Shown here piece after piece: positions 42,370 through 50,345 of a stretch of DNA of 64,000 nt. Positions within the stretch are counted from its first letter, which is position 1. Every line of letters starts with the position of its first letter. Where the stretch lies: positions 534,667 to 598,666 of the forward strand of contig DAIDHV010000001.1 of the NCBI GenBank assembly GCA_027451905.1, given 5' to 3'. The notes beneath the pieces were generated by a model. That model was given only the letters and a program-made list of their open reading frames with translations. It was not told the DNA's origin and searched no databases. Both the position numbers and the translations under genes were made by a program. The DNA is from Armatimonadota bacterium (GTDB taxonomy: Bacteria > Armatimonadota > Fimbriimonadia > Fimbriimonadales > Fimbriimonadaceae).

Positions 42370-43073
42370 TGGGCTGAACTCCTAAAAAGCTTGACTTTTT
42401 GGCTTAAGTAGACAGTGATGGGGGCAAACACCACCGCCAGAATATAGGTAAATGGATGCAAATCCTTGATTTCCATGAGCCCAAACCCGGTTGCGATTAG
42501 GATTGCGCCACCAGCCGCCGATGCCTCGTGAAGAACCTCTTTGTTATCTGCCAACTTCTTCATTTGCCTTGCGGCAAGGGTGATCCCTCCCTGAAAAATG
42601 AGAAGCAGAATGGCGGTAACAAGCACTCCTGCCCCCGTTGCGGCCGCAAAAAAGAATGCGGAGATGCCATCTAATGCTGATTTCAGCGCCAACATCTCTA
42701 TTTTGCCCTCAATGCCATCTTGCATACATCCTAACAAGGTCAAGGGTCCTACGCAAAACAACACAAAGGAGGCAATGAGACCCTGTGCAAACCCATGCTG
42801 CCCTCCAAAAATAGATTGCGCGTAAGCCGCAAACGCTTCGATGCCAGATTGAAAGTGAAGCACGACGCCAAGGACTCCAGCCGTTGCCACCGAGGCCGCG
42901 CTAACCAAGGCATTTTTGCCTTCTAAGAACATCTTGCAGCCGACCCCTAACACGACAAGACCTAGCCCATGCAGTGCAACCGACTTTGCATCTGCCGGTA
43001 AAGCCTTGCCGATTGCCAGCCCGAGAACCCCGCCGATGACAACCGTACCGGTATTGAGCAAGGTTCCTTTCAT
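42366..43073 (-). CDS. DUF554 family membrane protein
   Basis: This 235-residue integral membrane protein has the family's glycine-rich start (MKGTLLNTGTVVIGGVLG) and the CVGPLTLLGCMQDGIEGK motif near the middle, with about seven hydrophobic segments. DUF554 members are thought to be transport-like membrane proteins of unknown substrate. It is the first gene of the minus-strand cluster with mscS and the S9 peptidase. ATG 43073 has CTTTC-complementary purines (GAAAGG) just upstream in the transcript. Confidence 0.88.
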   Translation of the reverse strand: MKGTLLNTGTVVIGGVLGLAIGKALPADAKSVALHGLGLVVLGVGCKMFLEGKNALVSAASVATAGVLGVVLHFQSGIEAFAAYAQSIFGGQHGFAQGLIASFVLFCVGPLTLLGCMQDGIEGKIEMLALKSALDGISAFFFAAATGAGVLVTAILLLIFQGGITLAARQMKKLADNKEVLHEASAAGGAILIATGFGLMEIKDLHPFTYILAVVFAPITVYLSQKVKLFRSSAQ

Positions 43074-43274
43074 TCGCGGACTATACCGAATTTGAACCTA
43101 ACCTTGCTGAAGAAACCCGCGATAGTTAGCTAGCCATGCCTTTCCAGCACCGCAAAACTTCTGGATTTCAAGCACTTCTTAACCCATTGAGAACTTTACT
43201 GAACAATTGCAAAGGCTGTACGTTTTGACATTTTGACTCCAACAAATGCGTTGGAAATCAACAAGAGAAAGACC

Positions 43275-43589
43275 ATGAACAAATATAAGATCATCGCCGC
43301 TATCGCCCTTGCTTCCGTTATCGGAACTGGTGCATTTTTCACCACTCACGCATACGCTCAGGCTCCTGTTCAGAGCCAGCAAGAGTCATTCGGCCACAAA
43401 GATACCTTCCCTGTCGTTCGACGCGGAATGTTCCTTCTCAAGAAAGCCAACACCGTATTAAGCCATGGCGAGCATGACTTTGGCGGACATCGAGTTGCCG
43501 CAATGCACCTCATCGAAGAGGCTCAAGAGCAGCTAAAGCAGGCGATGATCTACGATCGCCAGCATGACCGCAAGCCTCGACGCCCCTAA
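43275..43589 (+). CDS. Small secreted hypothetical protein
   Basis: This 104-residue protein is counted from ATG 43275 (MNKYKIIAAIALASVIGTGA); the open frame begins at 43233. A signal peptide ends near AYAQAP. The mature part (~75 residues) is helical and rich in His, Lys and Gln (RGMFLLKKANTVLSHGEHDF, then GGHRVAAMHLIEEAQEQLKQ). It may be a small periplasmic or metal-contacting protein, but no family is recognised. A terminator follows at 43644. Confidence 0.7.
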   Translation: MNKYKIIAAIALASVIGTGAFFTTHAYAQAPVQSQQESFGHKDTFPVVRRGMFLLKKANTVLSHGEHDFGGHRVAAMHLIEEAQEQLKQAMIYDRQHDRKPRRP

Positions 43590-43643
43590 GTCTTTACGGC
43601 CTCACACAAGAGACTCTAAGTTCTAGGAAAATACACAACAGAA

Positions 43644-43679
43644 GATCGTCGCCAATTGGCGGCGATCCTTTTGTTTTTT
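43644..43679 (+). terminator. Rho-independent terminator
   Basis: GATCGTCGCC (43644-43653) pairs with GGCGGCGATC (43658-43667), with one G-T wobble and an AATT loop, followed by CTTTTGTTTTTT. It ends the small secreted-protein transcript just upstream of the first VOC gene. Confidence 0.9.
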
Positions 43680-43733
43680 CTACCTGCAGTTTTCCTTCGC
43701 GAGTTTTGGACGGCAGCAGGTACACATCCATGC

Positions 43734-44102
43734 ATGTTAAAAGTGCAGAGCCTTGGTCAGATTGCGTACCAGGTTCAGGATGTCCAAAAGAGTACGGAGT
43801 TTTTTCGAGATGTGGTGGGCCTGCCTTTTCTGTTTTCAGCAGGGCCCAACCTTGCTTTCTTTGATCTCAACGGCTGTCGGCTAATGGTAACTCGTGACGG
43901 AAGCCAACAGGAGACCAGGAATTCTATCCTTTACTTTTTAGTGAACTCTATTAACGAGGCTTATGAGGCTCTGGATGGCCAAGTCAAGCGAGTAGATGAA
44001 CCCCACCTGATTGCGGAAATGGCAGATCACGATCTTTATATGTTTTTTATTGAAGATGGTCAGGGAAACACAGTTGGGTTTATGGAAGAAAGGCCAAAGT
44101 AA
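43734..44102 (+). CDS. VOC-family small protein, copy 1
   Basis: This 122-residue protein is counted from ATG 43734; the longer frame from 43656 crosses the upstream terminator. It has two VOC-fold halves (LGQIAYQVQDVQKSTEFF; then SILYFLVNSINEAYEAL) and the late motif GQGNTVGFMEE, where the final Glu normally coordinates metal. FSAGPNLAFFDLNG and DHDLYMFFIEDG are shared with the copy at 47654. It stands 45 nt before a large secreted STN-type gene, an arrangement repeated at 47654-50161. The function is unknown. Confidence 0.8.
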   Translation: MLKVQSLGQIAYQVQDVQKSTEFFRDVVGLPFLFSAGPNLAFFDLNGCRLMVTRDGSQQETRNSILYFLVNSINEAYEALDGQVKRVDEPHLIAEMADHDLYMFFIEDGQGNTVGFMEERPK

Positions 44103-44116
44103 AGAACGTACGTTCT
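44103..44116. promoter_or_regulatory. 14-bp perfect palindrome upstream of STN-type gene 1
   Basis: AGAACGTACGTTCT is its own reverse complement and starts directly after the VOC1 stop codon, 31 nt before ATG 44148. It contains GAAC-N4-GTTC, the core of LexA boxes of Firmicutes/Actinobacteria type. A 14-bp palindrome is expected a few times by chance in 64 kb, so the placement, not the motif alone, makes it notable. Confidence 0.35.
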
Positions 44117-44147
44117 GCTTTAGAGTGTCTATATTACGGTAAGGCCT

Positions 44148-46256
44148 ATGGCAGTTCGTCCTTTTTTCAATTGCGCTTCCGTTGCTGTTTTTTGTTCGTT
44201 GTCGATGCTGAGTGGTCAGTCTTTGGCGGCTCAGAATGATCAAAAGCTAATCACTCTTGATGCTCCGGGATGGTCACTAAGGAGGATTTGTTCTGCTATT
44301 TCTAGCCAAATTGGCCAGCAGGTTGAGCCACACGGAAGTTGCGTTGATGACTACCTGATCATTCATGTCCACAATGTTCCATGGCCCACTCTTATGAAGA
44401 AACTGGCTTGGGTTGAATATGGCAAGTGGTACATGGACGGCAATACCCTTACTTTAGAGACGGACAAAGAGTTGGTGGCAGCGAGAATCCAACAGAATGA
44501 AGATGCACTTGCCCAGCGGCTAGCCGATCAGTTCAAAAAAGATGCGGCAACATCGTCGGCTCCGTTCAATTCCAACGAACTGGTTAAGGAACTCAAACTT
44601 AAAGCCGACCTCTATGCGCGAAAGGATACAAGCAATGAGCCCGCCAATGTCAAAGAGTCATTGGGAATTGAGTACGCATCTATCCGGCTTCGGTCAAAAA
44701 TGCCTCTTCACGCTGGATTCAAAAAAATAATCGAGTCCTTTCCTCCCAAAGATCTTGCTGAGATTCCCAACGGGGGGCGATTCGTTTTTTCTAACCACCC
44801 CACTTCCCTTCAATATGCAATGCCGGCAACGGCTATGACCGTGATTAAGCAGGCGGTCGCCAATCAGCTCAAATTAATTAAAGCGGCTCGATCTGCGGGG
44901 ATAACCCTCCGGGACATGCAATGCAATGGGAGCCCCGCTAATATATCGCTTGACGACACCTTCGAAGTGTCCGCTCGTCAGAGTTTTGGCATTGGCATTC
45001 AGGCCAGCTTCAGGATCTTCGGACCAAAGGGCGATCTTGTCTTGCAAGATTCTAGACAATTTGGATTCCTCGGCGCCGGCATGAATCTCAATCTAACTCC
45101 GAAAAATGAACTTTATAAGAAATTAGACCCCGTCGCTGCCCAGAACTTTAAATCTTTGAATCTGTTTAGCTCTATCCCACCATCTCCGGAATTCCGCTAT
45201 ATTCTGAGGCACCCTGAAAAGTTTGACCCTCTTGCAGTTGTTCTTGAGCCCATTCTTAAAGTGATTGCCCCTCAAGAAAACATCCTTATTCGAAATGACT
45301 ACCTCCTTTTTTTGGCGTCAGGGACGGACGTGTTCAAGAATGGAGATGAAGTTCCTATGAACCTTTTGACCTCCGCAATTGCAAAAATGGTTTCGGACGA
45401 GGATACAAATCAAAACTGGCTCGCCCTTAGGACAAACTATGTGATTACCAGCGCATTGCAGTCAATCCCTCGTGCTCAATACCAAGACCTCATTCAAGGA
45501 ATTTCCACGAACGGTCTCGTTGATTTTTTAAGCGCGGTGAAGTATGCGGGGGCGGTAGGTCCTTCGGGCTATTTTAGCGGCCAATTAACTAGCCCTTTCG
45601 TTTCTGCCCTCGCTTACGGGCAAAACCCCTTAGAGCAGGACCAGCAAAATTGGATGATTTTCAGCCTTGTCGGGTCGCTTGATGCTGGTCAATTGGCACA
45701 AGCTCAAAGCTCTCGCGGCTTAAACATGGCTGAACTTCCTTCCGAACCGGCTAAAATATTCAAGAAAATCTTGCTTGATAAGTTTATCACGGGACTAATC
45801 TATGCTCAGGGCGGAAGGATTCCAATGCAAAAACCAACCATCATAGAAGATGAGCCGACCTATGCATTTGCCAATTCCATGCCAAAGGCGATCCTTTCAA
45901 TCCAAGTTAAGCGAAACGATGTCATTCTCTACAGCTACAAATTTGAAAATGCAGGCTTACCTTCTAGCCCTCAGCAAAACCTAGCTTCTGATCCCACCAC
46001 ATTTGCAGAGACAATCTATTCTCAAAAATTCAACCATCAAATGCATTATGACTTCAGCCATCTCCGGGTTTCGCCTCAAGAGACGGTAACGATTTCAATT
46101 TTATTTCCAGAAACAAAGATGGCAGCTCTCACCGCTCAATTTGTTACCCGCGCCCACACCACCCAAGTCTATTCTGGTTGGCAAGAACTTCCAGCCCCAC
46201 TGAAAACCAAGATTGAATCTCAATTGAAAAAGATGAACTATAAGCCGGGAAATTAA
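44148..46256 (+). CDS. Large secreted protein with STN-like N-terminal domain, paralog 1
   Basis: This 702-residue exported protein has a signal peptide ending near SLAAQN. Residues ~35-110 follow the secretin/TonB short N-terminal (STN) pattern: LITLDAPGWSLRRICSAISS, IGQQVEPHGSC, then HVHNVPWPTLMKKLAWVEYG and a DGNTLTLE end. Two cysteines (RRIC and HGSC) are conserved in all three paralogs and may form a disulfide. The remaining ~590 residues match no family I know. Shared blocks include FSNHPTSLQY, HPEKFDPLAV, GSLDAGQLAQAQ and DEPTYAFANSMPKA. No secretin or TonB channel domain is present. It follows VOC copy 1. Confidence 0.82.
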   Translation: MAVRPFFNCASVAVFCSLSMLSGQSLAAQNDQKLITLDAPGWSLRRICSAISSQIGQQVEPHGSCVDDYLIIHVHNVPWPTLMKKLAWVEYGKWYMDGNTLTLETDKELVAARIQQNEDALAQRLADQFKKDAATSSAPFNSNELVKELKLKADLYARKDTSNEPANVKESLGIEYASIRLRSKMPLHAGFKKIIESFPPKDLAEIPNGGRFVFSNHPTSLQYAMPATAMTVIKQAVANQLKLIKAARSAGITLRDMQCNGSPANISLDDTFEVSARQSFGIGIQASFRIFGPKGDLVLQDSRQFGFLGAGMNLNLTPKNELYKKLDPVAAQNFKSLNLFSSIPPSPEFRYILRHPEKFDPLAVVLEPILKVIAPQENILIRNDYLLFLASGTDVFKNGDEVPMNLLTSAIAKMVSDEDTNQNWLALRTNYVITSALQSIPRAQYQDLIQGISTNGLVDFLSAVKYAGAVGPSGYFSGQLTSPFVSALAYGQNPLEQDQQNWMIFSLVGSLDAGQLAQAQSSRGLNMAELPSEPAKIFKKILLDKFITGLIYAQGGRIPMQKPTIIEDEPTYAFANSMPKAILSIQVKRNDVILYSYKFENAGLPSSPQQNLASDPTTFAETIYSQKFNHQMHYDFSHLRVSPQETVTISILFPETKMAALTAQFVTRAHTTQVYSGWQELPAPLKTKIESQLKKMNYKPGN

Positions 46257-46480
46257 CCGCTTTAGCGATCCTGTTGATTTGAGAGGTTCCAGGTTGAATA
46301 ACAACCTTGCTATTTGTGAATTGATAGGTTTTGTTCAGCGGACCAATCATCGGTACTAAACCGCAATCTCAACCCGATTTTGTCTGGTTAAGCTAAGCTG
46401 AAATAAAGGTGGTCCGCCCCCGTAAATTGAAGACATCATAACTAGAGTTCTTCTCGTCAAGAAAATACGAAGAGAAGACA

Positions 46481-46786
46481 ATGAAAAGATCAAGATTCAG
46501 CGACGAGCAAATCGTTCGCATATTGCAAGAGGCTCAGACGGGCCAGTTGACGGTGAGTGAGACCTGTCGCAAGCATGGTTTAAGTGAGCCGACATATTAT
46601 ATTTGGAAACGCAAGTTCCAGGGGATGGAAACAGATGATGTTCGTCGTTTGCGTGAACTAGAACGCGAGAACGCCATTCTCAAAAAACTGCTTGCTGAGA
46701 GAGACTTAGAAGTAGACGCAGTCCGGAGCCTCCTCCGAAAAAACGGATGGTCGCTCCCGTGCGAGTCTCGGGGGCGAAATTCCTGA
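46481..46786 (+). CDS. IS3-family transposase OrfA
   Basis: This 101-residue OrfA has an HTH_Tnp_1-type DNA-binding domain (FSDEQIVRILQEAQTG, VSETCRKHGLSEPTYYIWKR) and a leucine-zipper-like helix (LRELERENAILKKLLAERDL). It binds the terminal repeats and regulates transposition. An A6 run at 46738-46743 near its end lies within the overlap with orfB, which is in the -1 frame. Programmed frameshifting there would fuse OrfA and OrfB into the active OrfAB transposase, as in other IS3 elements. Confidence 0.93.
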   Translation: MKRSRFSDEQIVRILQEAQTGQLTVSETCRKHGLSEPTYYIWKRKFQGMETDDVRRLRELERENAILKKLLAERDLEVDAVRSLLRKNGWSLPCESRGRNS

Positions 46787-47616
46787 TGCAACAAGGAGTG
46801 ACTACAAGGCGTGCAAGCTATATTTGCAACTTGTCCACCGCTGAGCTTTATCGCCAGAAGCGGCCAGATCACAATGAAGAGCTTCGCAGGCGCCTTCTTG
46901 AAATCGCAAGGCCTGGCGCTGGCTATCGCCAGCTCTGGGCGACGGTCAAGGAGGAATTTGCGCCCTTGAACATCAAGCGGGTCTATCGCCTGTATCGCCA
47001 ATTGAACATGGCTAAGAAAGTTAGATATCGCAAGAAACGCTCAGGGAATTTGCTTGTTCAATGTGCGACTGGTCCAAACCAAGTTTGGTGCCTTGACTTT
47101 TGCCATGACTGGGCGATGAACGGAACAAAACTCAAGATCCTTGCGATTAAAGATGAATTCACCAAAGAATGTTTGAGCTTGGAGGTCGCAACATCGATCA
47201 CTGGTCATAAAGTTCGCGATGTGTTAGGCCAAACCATTGCTAACTATGGTGCGCCTGCGTACCTGCGAAGTGATAATGGTCCAGAGTTCATCTCAAGAGC
47301 GCTGAGCTTGTATTTAGCCGAGACTGGCGTAAAGAGTCATTTCATCAAACCAGGTTCGCCCTGGCAAAACGGTCATGCTGAGAGTTTCATGTCTAGGCTC
47401 CGAGCTGAATGTCTCAATGCTGAAGTCTTTGCAAACCTTGCGGACGCTCAGCTTAAGTTGCACCTGTTCCGCAGCTTCTACAACCAAGAGCGGCCCCACT
47501 CCGCCTTAAATTACAAGACTCCGGACTCCTATCGCACTGGTTACTGTGAACTCAGTCGGGCTACGCCCTCCCTCGTTCACAGTAACCAGATATCATCAAA
47601 GGAGAACTCTATTTAA
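46747..47616 (+). CDS. IS3-family transposase OrfB (DDE integrase core)
   Basis: This 289-residue integrase-fold catalytic part has the DDE triad visible as Asp in QVWCLDFCHDW, Asp in LRSDNGPEFIS and Glu in WQNGHAESFMSRLRAE, with the family ending FYNQERPHSALNYKTP. The reading frame is intact, with no stop or frameshift beyond the natural orfA/orfB junction. The nominal ATG 46747 may not be used; expression is probably by -1 frameshift from orfA. The element therefore looks potentially active. Confidence 0.93.
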   Translation: MVAPVRVSGAKFLMQQGVTTRRASYICNLSTAELYRQKRPDHNEELRRRLLEIARPGAGYRQLWATVKEEFAPLNIKRVYRLYRQLNMAKKVRYRKKRSGNLLVQCATGPNQVWCLDFCHDWAMNGTKLKILAIKDEFTKECLSLEVATSITGHKVRDVLGQTIANYGAPAYLRSDNGPEFISRALSLYLAETGVKSHFIKPGSPWQNGHAESFMSRLRAECLNAEVFANLADAQLKLHLFRSFYNQERPHSALNYKTPDSYRTGYCELSRATPSLVHSNQISSKENSI

Positions 47617-47653
47617 ACTGACTTCAATAAAAGGGGCAGGTCAAAGGCTTGAT

Positions 47654-48034
47654 ATGCTAAATTCCCGTTATCATTTGGGCCAAATTGCCTGGCAAGTTCA
47701 AAACGTTCAAAATGTCAGTTCCTTTTTTCCAGAGGTTCGTGGATGCCCGTTTCTCTTTTCGGCAGGACCCAATCTCTCCTTCTTTGACCCCTGGGGGGTT
47801 CGCTTGATGATCACTTCGGATCGAAGCAACGCCCCTGCATCAAACTCCGTCATTTACTTTCGTGTTCAATCGGTGGACGATACCTATGCTGCGATCAAAG
47901 ACAAGGTAACCGCGGTTGATCAGCCTCACTTGGTTGCAAACATGCCCGACCATGATCTGTACATGTTCTTTATTGAGAATCCGTAGAAAAATACGATTGG
48001 GTTCATGGAAAAGCGCAAAAATGGGGCGAAATAG
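47654..48034 (+). pseudogene. VOC-family small protein, copy 2, with in-frame TAG near the 3' end
   Basis: This is a paralog of the gene at 43734, sharing LGQIAWQVQNV, PFLFSAGPNLSFFD and PDHDLYMFFIEN. At 47984-47986 a TAG stands where copy 1 has the CAG (Gln) of EDGQGNTVGF, so one C-to-T change explains it. The frame resumes with KNTIGFMEKRKNGAK to a second TAG at 48034. The truncated product (111 residues) loses the last strand and its Glu, so activity is doubtful. The IS element lies 10 bp upstream of its ATG and has duplicated the AAGG of its RBS. Confidence 0.8.
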
Positions 48035-48067
48035 GCGTCTAAGAGGGAAGCCATCCCATAAACCAAT

Positions 48068-50161
48068 ATGAAAATAAATAAACTGGCCCAATCCTTTGCT
48101 TGGATTTTGTTATCACTTCCCGCAGTCGCAAATTCGAGGACGCCCACCAATCAATCTCAAAAATTGGTGAGCCTCGATGCTCCGGGATGGCCTTTAAGAA
48201 GGATTTGCGCTTCAATCTCCAAGCAAATTGGGCAGCAGGTTGAGCCACACGGATCTTGTGTGACTGATGTGCTTATTGTTCATGTCCACAACGTGCCTTG
48301 GCCCGTTCTTATGAAGAAACTGGCGTGGGTTGAGTACGGCAAATGGTACCGAGACGGTAGCACCCTGACATTAGAAAGAGACAAAGCTCAAATTACCGCA
48401 AAGCAGCAAGAAAACGCCGATCTACTTGCAAAGAGGCTGGTGGATCAGTTCAAAAAGGAAGATGCCGTCAACGACTTGCCCTTTGATGCCACCGCACTCG
48501 CCAGGGAAATCAAACTGGCAGTAGATGACTACGTTCGCAAGCACAAAGTCCCCAACGAAACCACTGTTGAAGAATCGGAGCAGGGCGCAGAGTCAGTAAT
48601 ATTCGAACTGCGAAATAAAATGCCGCTTGTTGTGGGCTTCGACGAAATTCTCGAGTCACTACCATTGAAGAGACTCGCTGAACTTCAGGTGGGACACCGC
48701 ATTGTATTTTCCAATCACCCAACTTCGCTTCAGTATTCAATTCCGGATAAGGCAACAAAGATCCTAAGCAACCTTATTGCTAACACGACTGCATTTCGTG
48801 ACGCTCTGATAGCGGACGGAATGCAAAGTCTTTTGAAAATGCCCTATCTAGGCCTTGGCGATCTTCGCCCAAGCGATGTCTTTGAGATTTCGGTAAAGAA
48901 ATTCAGAAGTGATGATATCGATGCTACATTTCGGATTTTCGGCCCCCTTGGTTCTCTTATCACTGGTGATGAAAAATTATTCCGCTTAGGAGATGAAGAC
49001 CAGCAAGGGGTCCCTCTAATCAATAATGTGCCGACGGCAAACCTAAGCCCCGCGAATGTCCGGAACTATAGGGTGCTAATTAATCCTTCCGAAGAGGTAG
49101 CTTCGCCTCAACTTAGGCATATGTTGAGGCATCCTGAAAAGTATGATCCGCTTGCTGTGATGCTAGATCCGATTTTGAAGGCGACTGAACCTGGCAAAAA
49201 TATGATCATTAATGATGACCTACTTATAGGGGCTCTTGTGTCAGATGTTACATTTTGCCCAGCCGCAAAAATCCCCAAAAACGTTCTTTCGGACCGCTAC
49301 TTTAAGTCTGTCTCCGAACAACAATCTACTGCGACCTGGTTGATCTGCCGCCCGGACCACGTTTTTCGATACTTCCATCAAGGCACACCCCAAGCCATCC
49401 CGCGCGCCGCCTATCGAGACCTTATTCACGGAATTGCACGCAATGGAATGATGAACTTTATGAGTGCAATGAGATTTGTAAGTAGCTTTGGACCCAACGG
49501 GTACTTTTTAAGCCCAGCAATCGATCGATATCTTGAAGTCCTTACCTATAACACCAATTCACTTGAACAATTTGCTCCTTTTCGCCAAAGCTGGCTTGTC
49601 TTTGACCTCGCAGGATCGCTTGATGCAAGCAAGCTTGCCCAGGCTGAAACGCCTAAGGGTCTCAACCTTGCTCAACTTCCATCAAAGCCCGCAAATGTTC
49701 TCAAGGCGATTTTGTTCGATAAGTTCAGCTATAACCGTGACGGGTGGGTAACTACGATTCAGGGAGAGCCCACTAATGCATTTGCAACTTCCATGCCTGC
49801 AGCTAGGCTCACAATTACTTCAAAAAAAGAAACTGTCTACACCTATAACTTTCAATATCCAAATGTTCCTGAAAAATTTACGGTGGCCATCCCTCTGGAC
49901 ATGCTCGCTTCGAGTATAGAGATTGCAAAATATCACCCTAAAATGCACCCTAGAATTACAAGATTAAGATTGGAGCCACAGCTAACCATAACCTTGAAAG
50001 TAACAATTTGGGGTCGCAAGTTTCCAATAGGAATCGCTACTTTTGTAACGCGAGGCTTCACTAAAAAAGTGTATCCGACGTGGCATGACTTTCCTTCCCG
50101 CGAAAAGTCTGAAATTGAATCTGATTTAAAGAAGCTTGCGCTTCCAGCCAGGCACCAATAG
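48068..50161 (+). CDS. Large secreted protein with STN-like N-terminal domain, paralog 2
   Basis: This 697-residue exported protein has a signal peptide ending near AVANSRT. The STN-like domain (~35-110) contains LVSLDAPGWPLRRICASISK, IGQQVEPHGSC and HVHNVPWPVLMKKLAWVEYG; both conserved cysteines are kept. Outside that domain it is the most divergent of the three. It keeps FSNHPTSLQY, HPEKYDPLAV and GSLDASKLAQAE, but its C-terminus (TIWGRKFPIGIATFVTRGF) and tail differ. No membrane anchor is visible after the signal peptide. It lies 33 nt after the broken VOC copy 2. Confidence 0.82.
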   Translation: MKINKLAQSFAWILLSLPAVANSRTPTNQSQKLVSLDAPGWPLRRICASISKQIGQQVEPHGSCVTDVLIVHVHNVPWPVLMKKLAWVEYGKWYRDGSTLTLERDKAQITAKQQENADLLAKRLVDQFKKEDAVNDLPFDATALAREIKLAVDDYVRKHKVPNETTVEESEQGAESVIFELRNKMPLVVGFDEILESLPLKRLAELQVGHRIVFSNHPTSLQYSIPDKATKILSNLIANTTAFRDALIADGMQSLLKMPYLGLGDLRPSDVFEISVKKFRSDDIDATFRIFGPLGSLITGDEKLFRLGDEDQQGVPLINNVPTANLSPANVRNYRVLINPSEEVASPQLRHMLRHPEKYDPLAVMLDPILKATEPGKNMIINDDLLIGALVSDVTFCPAAKIPKNVLSDRYFKSVSEQQSTATWLICRPDHVFRYFHQGTPQAIPRAAYRDLIHGIARNGMMNFMSAMRFVSSFGPNGYFLSPAIDRYLEVLTYNTNSLEQFAPFRQSWLVFDLAGSLDASKLAQAETPKGLNLAQLPSKPANVLKAILFDKFSYNRDGWVTTIQGEPTNAFATSMPAARLTITSKKETVYTYNFQYPNVPEKFTVAIPLDMLASSIEIAKYHPKMHPRITRLRLEPQLTITLKVTIWGRKFPIGIATFVTRGFTKKVYPTWHDFPSREKSEIESDLKKLALPARHQ

Positions 50162-50345
50162 ATGAACACCACACTTAGAATAAAGGTTGGTGAAATGGGC
50201 TGGTCGGCGAGCTCTGTGAATTGTTCTTGGCTAGGGTTGCTTGGTGCCTTGCGCCAAGCGGGCTACCCGCAAGAGAAAATCGCAATGATTCAATCATGCA
50301 AAAATCCATATTTGCCTTAACTTGATACAATAGCGAGTAACCAAA

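Larger units (their letters stand above)
46410..47643 (+). mobile_element. Intact IS3-family (IS407-like group) insertion sequence
   Basis: This 1234-bp element begins TG and ends CA. Imperfect terminal inverted repeats match over ~23 bp (left TGGTCCGCCCCCGTAAATTG; right end complement TGACCTGCCCCTTTTATTGA; both continue AAG). AAGG at 46406-46409 and 47644-47647 is a 4-bp target duplication, typical of the IS407 group. It encodes orfA and orfB in overlapping -1 frames. It sits in the short gap between the first STN gene and the second VOC gene, 10 bp ahead of that gene's ATG. Confidence 0.93.

Noticed and set aside
50162-50345. Possible third VOC gene remnant before paralog 3
   Set aside because: None of the VOC motifs (PFLFSAGPN, DHDLYMFFIE) can be read in any frame of this gap.
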